A DNA stretch of 64,000 nucleotides from Paracyclopina nana. Taxonomy: Eukaryota > Arthropoda > Copepoda > Cyclopoida > Cyclopettidae. Location of the stretch: contig JAGUCH010000003.1 of assembly GCA_019096065.1 (NCBI GenBank), positions 3,534,001 to 3,598,000 on the forward strand. The letters are read 5' to 3'. The stretch's first letter is position 1. Each line of letters begins with the position of its first letter. This document shows, one piece after another, positions 30,500 to 40,641 of the stretch. A model generated the notes under the pieces. The model ran no database searches, was not told the origin of the DNA, and worked only from the letters and a program-made list of their open reading frames with translations. Made by a program: the position numbers and the translations under genes.

Positions 30500-32015
30500 A
30501 TGAAGTCAGGACTCATTTTAGTCTTGCTTTTTGCAATTGCCTCAATTGGCCTCATTGCTGCTTCCAATGTTGACGAGGATTTTGCCGAGTTTGATTTGGA
30601 TGAGGATGAAGCCCAGCATCGAGCAAAGCAACTGGAAGAGGAAGATGAAGATGATTTTGACGACGAGGAGCCGGCTGTGAAAAGCTCCGACACCGATGAT
30701 GAAGCTGTCGTCGAGGACGTCGATAGTGAATTCAGCCATTTCGCCGATGAAGAAGAGTTCGAAGGCTTCAACACCGACGATGACCATGAGGATGAATTCG
30801 AGCACATGAGCACCAAAGGCCGAGGAGCCAAGGAAAAGCCTGCCGCCGCTCCCCCAAAGACGATCAAGATCACCAACATTCCGGCCCATTTGAGGACCAA
30901 TTGGGAAAACTACTACCTTGAAATGCTCATGGCAGCCGGAATTGTGGTGTATTTTCTCAACTTTTTCACTGGAAAGGCCAAAAACCAGAAAATTGCCAAT
31001 TCTTGGTTCACTTGCCACAAGCCTTTGCTCGAGAGCAACTTCAGCTTGGTGGGTGACGATGGAGCCAAAAATATGGAGGAAATTGAGAACCAACTTCAAA
31101 AGGAGTCGGAAAACGTATTCACTCTGTGGTGTTCAGGAAGGGTTTGCTGCGAGGGCATGCTTGTCGAGCTGAAATTGTTGAAAAGACAAGATCTTGTGTC
31201 GGTTATCTCCAACATCATGAAGCCTGCCCATGATCAAGTCAAAGTCAAGGTTCACATGAATGCCGAGGATATGGATACCTACGTGTTTTGCTTGGCCCAG
31301 AAGAAGGCTGCCCTCAAGCTGGCCAAAGAGATGACCGATGTCATGACTTTCTGCCCTGAGAAAAGACCAGCCCAGGAGAAGTATGGGCTGCCGGCAAATT
31401 CATCCTTTTTTGTCATGTCTGAGATTCCAGAGGTGACCCAAGCTATGTTGACTGATTCTAAAATGTTGGCTATGGTAACAAAGTTTATTTTTAATATTGG
31501 CATTTCGATGCAGGACTCTTCATTTTCAGCTCAACAAATATCCCGATGCCATTGATTCTGTGCACTTCAGTGACCAATACGTTGGAGTGAAGCTTCCCGA
31601 TGATCAAGCCCCTGCTGAACTGCCCGAAGGAAAGAAAATGCTCATTTTCACTTTCAACATTGCCGGCTTGAAAGGCAACCGTTCCGTTGACGAATCCGTG
31701 GAAAATATGAAGCCCTTGATGATGCTTGTCTTTTACTTTATTGAAAAAGTCAAGCGCTTCCGATTGTCTAGAGAAGCAAAGAACAAGGCGGAAAAGAACC
31801 GTAGCAAGGTTGCTGAGGCTTTTTGGAAATCCATCCATGCTGCCAAAGCTGAAAAGGCTGCTGAGGAGAGGGAACGCAAACGTAGAGAGCTTAAGGAGCG
31901 CATTCGTGAAATCGAAGATCCTGACCGTCAACGAAAACTTGAAGAGAGAGAGTTGAGGCGTGAAAGGAAGAAAAATGCTCCCAAGATGAAGCAACTCAAG
32001 GTTAAAGCAATGTAA
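30500..32015 (+). CDS. CCDC47: CCDC47 (calumin), ER membrane-protein biogenesis factor
   Basis: Exons 30500-31474 and 31530-32015 give 486 residues (human 483). N-terminal signal sequence (MKSGLILVLLFAIASIGLIA); a long acidic lumenal region; a transmembrane helix (MLMAAGIVVYFLNFFTG); then the conserved cytosolic domain (ENVFTLWCSGRVCCEGML, DSVHFSDQYVG) and a C-terminal charged coiled coil ending MKQLKVKAM, almost identical to the animal consensus. CCDC47 is part of the PAT/multipass translocon that aids insertion of multi-pass proteins, and binds calcium. The acceptor at 31529 was chosen over an AG at 31513 because only it keeps the frame and the LNKYPDAIDSVHFSD join. It converges with PGAP1, 260 bp away. 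Confidence 0.95.
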
Positions 32016-32275
32016 ATCCTTCTGTTATTTATTCGTTTCTTACATTGATGGCCATTATTACCTTTCGTTGATTAATTATGTACTCCATTTGATTTCATGC
32101 CAAATTAAGCAATGCTCTAGCATTATCCGTTTACTCATGATATTTGATTAAAAACCTTACAGCATCCCCAAGCGTTACTCAGAAACTCAAAAAATGGTGT
32201 GTAGGCACAATGAGTGTATTTCATTAAAAATAGCCAAACGTTCGCTAGCGTTGGAATGTTAGCACAAATGTATTA

Positions 32276-35095
32276 CTACTCTTTCTTTTCCTTGTCGCTC
32301 TCGCTGTTCACAACAGCTTCAACGCCTTCTTCTATGAATGACTTGTTCAGGTCAATTGGTGCAAAGGTCTGATGCCATAATAGTATAAGAGTGACAATGG
32401 TAATGATATAGTTGATTCTATAGGGATTAATCAACCCATAAAGAATAATGTTGATACTTGCAAATTGCAGCGCATGGCCCACGTAGTTATAGTGCTTTCT
32501 AAATTTGTGTAGAGCATCGTTCTTCCAAAAGCAAGTTGTAGCTAATGTCAAAATGAAGCAAGTGACGAAGGAATGATCGAGGTTCAGGGGCTTGTAAATG
32601 CCTAAGCTTAAATTGTGACTCCAGGCCAACAATGAAGGCAAATTCAATGCTAGCGTCAACGCCAACAATAAACCAAGAGCCATTTGGAAATGGATGTTGT
32701 CAAAGTTATGAGAGGACTCGTCTTGAATCCCTAGACTTTTTTTGGCCAGCCACTCGAGGTAGTTTTTGTGTATCTTGAACAGGCGCAGGAAATGGAGCAG
32801 AGTGCACAAGCACAGAGTCAGGGTGCCACACGTTGTCATTGCAATGATTGCAAAAATCACCAAGGCCACCGAGGGATATCTTATAATTCCACTAGCTGCA
32901 GTCTCCACAAGCTCTGTTTGATTAAACATCTTTGAGGTAAACTTGTTGAAAAGATTTCCAAACAAGATCACTGTAAAGTGAGCAGCAAATGTGAGGACCA
33001 GCATGAATCCAATAGAGGTGAAGTACATCATTATGGGGAGCATACCAAAATCCAGACCTTGGTTGAGTAAAATTTGCAAATCATGCACAGGTAAGAATTG
33101 ATGAAAGACTGTGGCTGCCACTAGGCTTCCAAGCATTCTGGCTGGCATCACTGAGCTGATTGGTGACACCTGACTCCATATGATTTTGTAGCAGGGATAA
33201 ACACTTCCTTCTGTCTCTAAAAGCTTCAGTTGGTGTGCCATAACCATGAGGGCAATGCTGATTGACATGGGCAGAAGGAATGGGTAGTAAAATCTGACTA
33301 TTTGCCCGAACATGGCTTCCAAGGCTGGCCTGATTGAAATTGCATATCTACAGTCAGGATCAAGATAGGCAACAATCTCTGAATGAAAATCAGTGCTACT
33401 CTCTGGCTTTGGCACAGAAAGCATGGCCATTATTGAGTTGGTCATGTTGGGCCCAATCAGTGAGTAGTGGGCATCATTTGCCCAAGAATTGGACATCTTT
33501 AGAAGGCCCAAATGAGAATTTTTCTGATCACACTGGAGCACCTCAAAGGAAATCCTATATGCTTGCCAAGGTTGATCCAGCTCAGCCAAGCTGATGTTGT
33601 AGAACAGGCTGTTCTTCAAAGTCATTTTTAGAAGCCTAGAGTCAAACCAAAAGCTGATCCATTTGGGTAAAACAGCCGAGACAAGCCTTTCTCTGTCATT
33701 GTACACATCTGTGGTCACCCTGATTTGGTGCATGCCTTTGGTCATGAACACAACGACATGCGTGTGTTCATCCCTGAATTCAGACAGTTCGAGAGTTATG
33801 CTTTTCCTCTTCCCATTTGATGGAATGATGGCACTTTTGCTAGACAAATTAATTCCACTCCCACATTTGCCTTCAGTATTTGCTTTGCAAACGAAAATCC
33901 AGTTATCTAAATCCATGTTGACAGCATCTATGGTAAGCTTGTCGTAAGACTCAAAGTCTTCATTGAGAATTGGAATCATTAAATAGGTGTTTTGAGCAAG
34001 CTTCTTATCTTGGATGAAAGTGTGCTGCCTTTTGTCAATGGTTCTCCAGTCTCCGACTTTGAGGTCAAAGGCTTTGGACTCTGGATGCATGTCAGCCTTG
34101 TATTTTTTGCCGCCAGACCTGTGCAGTAGGTGGTACTTGAACACAGCATGTCTTGTATCTTTGTCGGATGATAATTGCTGGGTTTTGCCATCAATCAAGT
34201 CAAAGAGAGCCCTGTTAATGGCCAATATGAGTTGCTTGCACCATACTATGCACCTATGATCAGCAGATACCCATACTCCAGACGCAGATGTAGTTTGGAC
34301 ATTGATATCGGCATGTTCTGACACAGTCAGTCCTGATCTGACTTGGGCATCCTTGAGGCCTCCACCAACGGACACCATAGTGATATGATCCAATTCAGCG
34401 GTGCTTTGGTTCCAATGAGTATGAATTACATTATAAAAGTCATTCAGGTACTTGTCAGCATTGACCACAGGAGCTTGATGAGGTGTGGCTAGTGTGATGA
34501 TCGTACTAACAGCTTGGGCATCAAAACCAGGATCAATGAATAAAGACTTGGCAATAAGGCCACCGATGGAATGCCCGATGAGAACAATTGATTGGGGCTT
34601 ACTCTTTTGGCTATTATACAGTCCCAAAATGGCTTTTACACTTGATCTGACAAACTCAGACTGATCAAATAAGGTTCCTCCATAAAGGGCTGAATATTCT
34701 TCTTTGAAGTCAACGGTGAAGTAGTCGAAATGCAATTTGTAGCGAGACTCTTCAACAGCCTTTCGCAAGGCTATAGAAGCTAAGGACCTCACCTGCTTAT
34801 ATGAGCCGGCATTGCCAGGAATGAAAAGCACGGGAATGCCCTCAAAAATGCCATCTTTGAGAGCTGCAGCAGATTGCCCCTCTCCATAAGCGAATAGGTT
34901 GTACTTCTGATGATCAAGACCCGGCACTTTTATGAACTCTGGGACTTCATACATGAATGACATTGCACATTGATTGTCTTCCTTTTCTAGCAGAAAATCA
35001 TAGATGCCAAGGCAAAACAGTCCGGTCAGAAGGGTACTGATCCATAATGTTGGAGTTGCCTTTAGAGACACTTTCGTAGGCGCTGCTTGAGCCAT
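32276..35095 (-). CDS. PGAP1: GPI inositol-deacylase PGAP1
   Basis: A single uninterrupted frame of 939 residues. After an N-terminal membrane anchor (LWISTLLTGLFCLGIYDFL) come CAMSFMYEVPEF and the alpha/beta-hydrolase region PVLFIPGNAGSYKQVRSLAS, then VLIGHSIGGLIAKSLF with the catalytic serine in G-H-S-I-G and a candidate histidine in TLATPHQAP. A large lumenal domain follows, then several C-terminal membrane helices. PGAP1 removes the inositol acyl chain from GPI anchors in the ER. The start MAQAAPTKVSLKATP is the first ATG. The lack of introns is unusual in this intron-rich window. The upstream gap to lipin (divergent) is about 0.9 kb. Confidence 0.95.
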   Translation of the reverse strand: MAQAAPTKVSLKATPTLWISTLLTGLFCLGIYDFLLEKEDNQCAMSFMYEVPEFIKVPGLDHQKYNLFAYGEGQSAAALKDGIFEGIPVLFIPGNAGSYKQVRSLASIALRKAVEESRYKLHFDYFTVDFKEEYSALYGGTLFDQSEFVRSSVKAILGLYNSQKSKPQSIVLIGHSIGGLIAKSLFIDPGFDAQAVSTIITLATPHQAPVVNADKYLNDFYNVIHTHWNQSTAELDHITMVSVGGGLKDAQVRSGLTVSEHADINVQTTSASGVWVSADHRCIVWCKQLILAINRALFDLIDGKTQQLSSDKDTRHAVFKYHLLHRSGGKKYKADMHPESKAFDLKVGDWRTIDKRQHTFIQDKKLAQNTYLMIPILNEDFESYDKLTIDAVNMDLDNWIFVCKANTEGKCGSGINLSSKSAIIPSNGKRKSITLELSEFRDEHTHVVVFMTKGMHQIRVTTDVYNDRERLVSAVLPKWISFWFDSRLLKMTLKNSLFYNISLAELDQPWQAYRISFEVLQCDQKNSHLGLLKMSNSWANDAHYSLIGPNMTNSIMAMLSVPKPESSTDFHSEIVAYLDPDCRYAISIRPALEAMFGQIVRFYYPFLLPMSISIALMVMAHQLKLLETEGSVYPCYKIIWSQVSPISSVMPARMLGSLVAATVFHQFLPVHDLQILLNQGLDFGMLPIMMYFTSIGFMLVLTFAAHFTVILFGNLFNKFTSKMFNQTELVETAASGIIRYPSVALVIFAIIAMTTCGTLTLCLCTLLHFLRLFKIHKNYLEWLAKKSLGIQDESSHNFDNIHFQMALGLLLALTLALNLPSLLAWSHNLSLGIYKPLNLDHSFVTCFILTLATTCFWKNDALHKFRKHYNYVGHALQFASINIILYGLINPYRINYIITIVTLILLWHQTFAPIDLNKSFIEEGVEAVVNSESDKEKKE

Positions 35096-36016
35096 TTTGA
35101 TCGACTACTATTCTCGAAGAGGCGTTACAGTATGTTGGCCATGTCACCTAATTTGTTTATCTGTTGGAATTGTTTACGATTGCCCATTTGGCGACAAAAG
35201 GCAAGACCGAAAAGTGAGACTAGCTAACAAGTGGCAAACTAATAAAGCGAGTTTTATTTTTTAAGGCTGGCTGATGTCTTCAAAAAGTTTTATCTAATTG
35301 AGCTTTAATAGTCAATAGCGATCATCAGAAGCCGAAAAATCATTATTTGCAAGTATTGTAAGGACTTGAAAATTAGCATCGTTTATTTTTCGCTTTATTT
35401 CAAAAGGTACAATAATTTTTAGGCTCAGCTTAAATTTCGATCAACTTTTGGTCCTCTCAACAATTCGACCAGGGTAACCAGATGTGGCTGTTTATAGCCA
35501 AAGTGGCTATAATTGACCATTTTTTTGGCCGAATAGCCATCGCCATTTGTGGCTATTTTTGAAAAGCTCTAAGATTTGACTCAATAAACGCTTAAAAATC
35601 GTCAAAAAAAGTAGAAGAAAAAAATTACAAAACTGGCTGACTTTCTATACGAAACTTTTGCCACCAAAATTATATGGAAATCATTATTTCATTATTTTCT
35701 AAATGTCTGTCTAAAAGCCACTCAAATTATCTGGTCACACTGAGTCAATTTCTTAGAACTTATCTGTCAACAAAGAAGAGAGAGCTGCATACTCGCTACT
35801 CTGCAACGCAAATCGCTAGGAAAATATCCTGTTTGAAGAGTTCGGAGGTCAACTGTGTGGGTCATTGCGGCCTCAGCACTTAACTCTGCTGATTCAGAGC
35901 ATTCAGCCCCCTAGGTGAATCAAGTTATATTTTCCTCCTGATTCGGAAGAGCTCAAGTTTCTCTTTCAGCTGAGTCATCATGTTTTGTTTTCTGTGATAT
36001 CCGATCTACTTAAATC
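35096..36016. other. Divergent PGAP1-lipin intergenic region
   Basis: About 0.9 kb. It includes a short run of GTGGCTAT words near 35.5 kb. The 69-residue frame at 35674-35883 has no recognisable product. It should hold both promoters. Confidence 0.4.
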
Positions 36017-39013
36017 ATGAGTATCCGATCGGTCGCCTCGGTTTTGTCTAGTATCAAGCATTGGTACAGCGAAATCAACCCTGCCACTTTGACAGGCGCC
36101 ATTGACGTCATTGTTGTCGAACAAGAGGATGGGTCCTTCGTATCTTCACCCTTCCATGTCAGGTTTGGCAAACTTGGAGTCCTCAAAGCCAAGGAGAAAA
36201 TTGTGAGCCTAACAGGCATTTTAATTTTTTAGCTCATACTAATTAGCCTTCTTTTATTGATAAGGTTGACATTGAGGTCAATGGAACTCCAGTGGATATC
36301 CACATGAAATTGGACGATAATGGAGCTGCATTTTTTGTTGAGGGTCTGGATGATTGTGATGAAGTTCCACCAGAATGGGCTACTTCTCCATTGCCATCAA
36401 GTGAACCAGATGATAAATCCTACGACGAGGCTCAACTGGAGGCATGCAATAGATCATTGCTGCAAGAATTCAACGAAGATGATGAGTTACCTGATGAAAT
36501 GGAAGATTCCATTGATGATGCTTCTTCCATGATTCATGAGCAATCTGAACCGGTTAGCAAGAGCAAAGTTGTTGGCAAAAGCAAACGCAAGAAGAAAACG
36601 CGTTCCAAGCATAGTAGAACTGGCTCAAAATCATCGTTGAAGGAATTGAAAGATGCCATCAATTTGAATAGCCATCCGTTGCCACAAGAGAAAGAGGAAC
36701 CAGTTGTTGCAGTCGAGGAAGAGAAAACTGAAGATAGGCCAAAAGCTGTCAATCAAGATGCATTGGAACAATCATTGCTGTTGTCAAGGTTGCCTTTGTC
36801 TACCAAGGACTTGGGTAGTTTCGTCGTGGAAGATGACGATCCCCGAGCTGCTAGTGCACTTGATACCAAGAGACAAGTGCAATATTTCAGCGAACCTGAG
36901 ATATCTCCTGGTACATCTCCAGCTGGCTCCAGGCCAGGTTCACCTGTCATGTCTGACTCTGAGTACGAGAAACGAGGACAAAGAAGCTCCATAAGCAGCG
37001 GATCATCCAAAAAGGAACCTTTGGCTGAACAATCGTGGGAATGGGGACAGTTACCTAGCTCCGCGACGCCAAAGCATCAAGCTAAAGATCAAAAGGAATT
37101 GAAAGAGCTGAAGACCGATGATAGGAAAACTTCAGGCTGGGGCATCTCTGCCTACCTTTTTGGTGGTCAGAAAAGTGATATTTCCAGGAAGAATAACGAG
37201 GAGGCTCCAGGTGTTTACTTAGATGACTTGAAAGGAGACGAGGAAATGCTGAAAATCTACTTGGGTTCGCGTAGCAGATCAAATACCATTTCAAGAGATA
37301 ATGAAGATGCCGAAAGTGGCACTGGGCCCTCTTTGCCCATGAGCCCTCACTCTGTAGAAGGTGCAATTGGATACACTAATAGCACTTCCAGTCACGAGGA
37401 TGAGTGCAAGATTCTTCCGTCTGTGGATATATCTTTTTGTGGAGGACTCGTTGAAGGAACCGAGTTCTCTACCTTGCTATTCGAGCAAAGTAGGGTGAGC
37501 TTTGACGATTTTGTGATGCAAATTGAGGAGAGGCCTGCTGATGTTCTCTTGGACCCTAGTTTGGTTGTCAGGATTGGCAACTATTACTACAAATGGGAGC
37601 AAGCAGCTCCCATCATTATGAGCCATATCCTGTATGGCAGATCGCTGCCCCAACATTTGATAGAAAAGCTTAAGGGGAAAGATGGCAAGAATAGCCAACT
37701 GAAAGATGGAAAGTCCACAGATGAAAGGAAGAGGTCTTCCTGGTGGCCTTTTGGCTCTAGATATGAAAAGGAAGAGGCCAACAATATGGTAGGAACTGAG
37801 GCCTCTGTGGACGTCAACCCTGAGATCAATGAAGCTACGACTCCCCTCAAAACAGCTCCTAAACCTCCGGCTAATGTTCCTGAGGTGTCGATCGAAGATG
37901 AAACTTCAATTTTTAACAAAAAGAAGAGGCTGGATACAACTAGCTCATCATCTGATGCTGACATAATAGTTGAGAAGTGCAGAAAAACTCTTCGCATTTC
38001 CTCAGATGCCATAGTAAGTCACGATTAAGATTTTTATAAATTGCCTCTTGCACATATTGTCTTGTGATTTTTTCTAGAAATGTCTCAATTTGAAGAAAGG
38101 TGCTAACGAGGTGCAGTTCAGCGTGACAACTGCTTACCAGGGCACAACCAGGTGCTTTTGCCATGTCTACCTTTGGCACTACCAGAGCAAAATTGTCATC
38201 TCTGACATCGATGGAACCATCACCAAGTCAGATGTTCTTGGTCATGTCCTGCCTATCATAGGCCGCGATTGGGCTCAATCTGGAGTGGCCTCGCTGTTCA
38301 CAAAGATTGTCAACAATGGGTACAACATTGTCTACCTTTCTGCTCGAGCTATAGGCCAGGCCTCCATCACGAAGGATTATCTAGCCTCTATCAAGCAGGG
38401 CGAAGTGAATTTGCCTGACGGGCCCATCTTTCTCAATCCAACCTCTCTTGTGAATGCTTTCCACCGTGAAGTCATTGAGAAGAAACCCGAGGAGTTTAAA
38501 ATTGCCTGCCTCAGAGACATTAAGAGGCTTTTCCCCGAGGATGAAAACCCTTTCTGTGCAGGTTTTGGAAACAGAGTGAATGTAAGGTGTCATGTAGTCA
38601 AAAGTATGGATTACTATAATGTTGTATTGCAGGACGTCTGGGCTTACCAAGCAGTTGGCATTCCAATGTCCCGAATTTTCACCATCAATCACAGGGGAGA
38701 GCTGAAGCACGAATTGACAAATGTTTTTCAGACATCGTAAGAGTTTTCTCTTTCATTAACCATGTATGTCTATTCATGAGCGTTACTTTCAAGGTATGGC
38801 AGCATGGTTTCCATTGTCGATCACGTTTTTCCGCCTACTGATGCTCGTTCCAGTCCCTCGACAGCTCTAGGCTTTTCAAGCTTTACTTATTGGAGAGAAT
38901 CCCTACCTAAAATAGCAGATGATATGATTCCTGATCAACCTGAGCAAGAGACATCAGACAAAAATGAGGAGCTGCCGTTGCCTGACAGCGAAGCAGGCTC
39001 AAAAGATGCTTAA
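36017..39013 (+). CDS. LPIN: Lipin, phosphatidate phosphatase
   Basis: Exons 36017-36202, 36265-38013, 38078-38581, 38633-38736 and 38794-39013 join in phase to 920 residues. The N-LIP domain opens [20 protein letters not shown]...[13 protein letters not shown] and [18 protein letters not shown]. The middle is Ser/acidic-rich with a basic stretch ([12 protein letters not shown]), the expected nuclear-localisation and membrane-binding site. The C-LIP phosphatase domain has [18 protein letters not shown] (the D-x-D-x-T/V motif) and [13 protein letters not shown]. Lipins convert phosphatidate to diacylglycerol for triacylglycerol and phospholipid synthesis and act as transcriptional coregulators in vertebrates. 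Most of the regulatory middle is in one 1.7 kb exon. The gene appears intact. Confidence 0.95.
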
Positions 39014-39312
39014 TTATTCACTAGTACAAAGAAGAAAAAGCGCAAAATTCCTTCGTTATCATTTGGATTATTCATCAGTTTAGAACTTCGCGTGCTATCA
39101 ACTCTGTCATCATTAGTTACTATGTTATATCTTTCGATTATTAAACAAGGCATGAAAAAAACATTCTCTGGTAGCTCTAGTGTGCCTGTCATTGGGAACA
39201 GACTACAGAGACTTAGATCAAATCATGCTCCCAAGCCTCTTATTTGTGAATTGATGGCATTGCATTTATCTGCTTTTATGTCATTTTGAGTGCAAGGCTT
39301 TTTAAAAAAGGG

Positions 39313-40201
39313 TACATACTAAATACCGCACACAAACGCAACGCAACGAACACTACTAAATACCGCACACTACTAAATAAAAATACTGCTAAACTACTTT
39401 TAATATTATACTACATATCATATCAATGAACTTATCAAACAGGCTTGAAGAAAACACAAATTATTTTTTAGTAACTAGAAACACGAGTAAGCATTAGAAC
39501 ATATTTTAACTTTTTGCAGTTTTTTAGTGTGTGCGGTATTTAGTATGTTTGCCTACTAAATACCGCACACTATGTTAACAGAAATGAATTAATCAAAGGA
39601 TGAAAAATTTGTCTGAAAGAAAGTCCTTTTGTTGTCCAAAATTGCGAAATTGCAGCCCTATAGTTTATATGCCAAAATTAATGATTTTAGCTTGTTCTCA
39701 TATAGCTCAGTAAGGCAGGCAGTAAGCAAAGCAAGGCACTTTGGAAGCTCATAACTCAGTAAGTACTGAGCTGATTGGAACCAAATTTGGAAGTATTCAT
39801 TAGAGTATATTGAATAATGCTGATTTTTCTCCCTTGCTTAACTGATTTGCCTCACTTTCCAGATGAAAATTGGCATGAAGACTCTTCAATATGTCCTTAT
39901 GAATTCCTCCAATTTTGGTTCCAATCGGACAAGTAGATGCCAAGACATAAGCGCGCAAAGTGCCTTGCTTATCTTACAGAGATGTTTATGAGAACAAGCT
40001 TTTAACTAGCCGTGTGAAGCACTAAGTGAAAACAATTTATTTAAAATATGAGAGTATAAGAATAATTGCCAGTCAATTTTTTCAACTGCATATCCATTTT
40101 TTAGCTGTGTGCGGTATTTAGTAGTGTGCGTTGCGTTGCGTTTGTGTGCGGTATTTAGTAGTGTGCGTTGCGTTGCGTTTGTGTGCGGTATTTAGTATAT
40201 A
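39313..40201. mobile_element. 889-bp foldback element with TACTAAATACCGCACAC repeats
   Basis: The 17-bp word TACTAAATACCGCACAC, often followed by AAACGCAACGCAACG, occurs in one orientation at the left and the opposite orientation at the right, with further copies in the middle (about 39527-39571). Inside, AGCTTGTTCTCATA and a GATTGGAACCAAA stretch also pair with inverted copies, so most of the unit can form one long hairpin. Non-coding. It lies between lipin and CEBPZOS. Confidence 0.75.
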
Positions 40202-40336
40202 CGTTAAAAAAGTGATAAAACGGTAGGCTTTATGGAGCTCAACTTTTATCCTTGTTTTCAAGTTAAAAATTTCCGCCAAATTATATGACGTCACTGCACT
40301 GTCGTCACTTACGAAATGTAAACAAAGTTGATCAGG

Positions 40337-40606
40337 ATGAAAAAGTCGTCAAGTGGCACATCATGGTCCAAAATTGCAACCAGATCGGTAGGTGGGATCA
40401 TCATTCTGGAATTATCCTGTCTCGTTGGCGGATATCTGTGCTACCGAAAAATTAACCATGATGCTCAATTCCGATACACACTTTACAGTGGCCGTTTCGC
40501 GCCAGTTTTAGAGGGCTATTACCAAATTGGCGAAAAATTGAATCCCAACCTAAAAATTCGCGAAATGGATCTCGAGTTTTGGAGGTCAATTGGGAAAAAA
40601 GTGTAA
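40337..40606 (+). CDS. CEBPZOS: CEBPZOS-like small mitochondrial protein
   Basis: 89 residues in one exon. It has a short basic N-terminus (MKKSSSGTSWSKIATRS), one membrane helix (GGIIILELSCLVGGYLCY), then FRYTLYSGRFAPVLEGYYQI and IREMDLEFWRS. This aligns with human CEBPZOS (MARTLEPL..., FRQTMSKKYPFILEVYY, GIREQDQKTWL). The family is a single-pass mitochondrial protein of poorly known function. The stop lies 35 bp before the polymerase eta ATG on the same strand, in a different frame, so the two are probably co-transcribed. Confidence 0.8.
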   Translation: MKKSSSGTSWSKIATRSVGGIIILELSCLVGGYLCYRKINHDAQFRYTLYSGRFAPVLEGYYQIGEKLNPNLKIREMDLEFWRSIGKKV

Positions 40607-40641
40607 ATTAAAGACTTCTGAAGTAGTGCCAATATAGAAGA

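Noticed and set aside
31497-31529. CCDC47 reading through or splicing at the first AG (31513)
   Set aside because: That acceptor leads to a stop within about 15 codons and breaks the conserved VHFSDQ region; the second AG keeps frame and homology.
39313-40201. Interpretation as a pair of solo LTRs
   Set aside because: The terminal repeats are inverted, not direct, and the interior folds on itself; a foldback element fits better.
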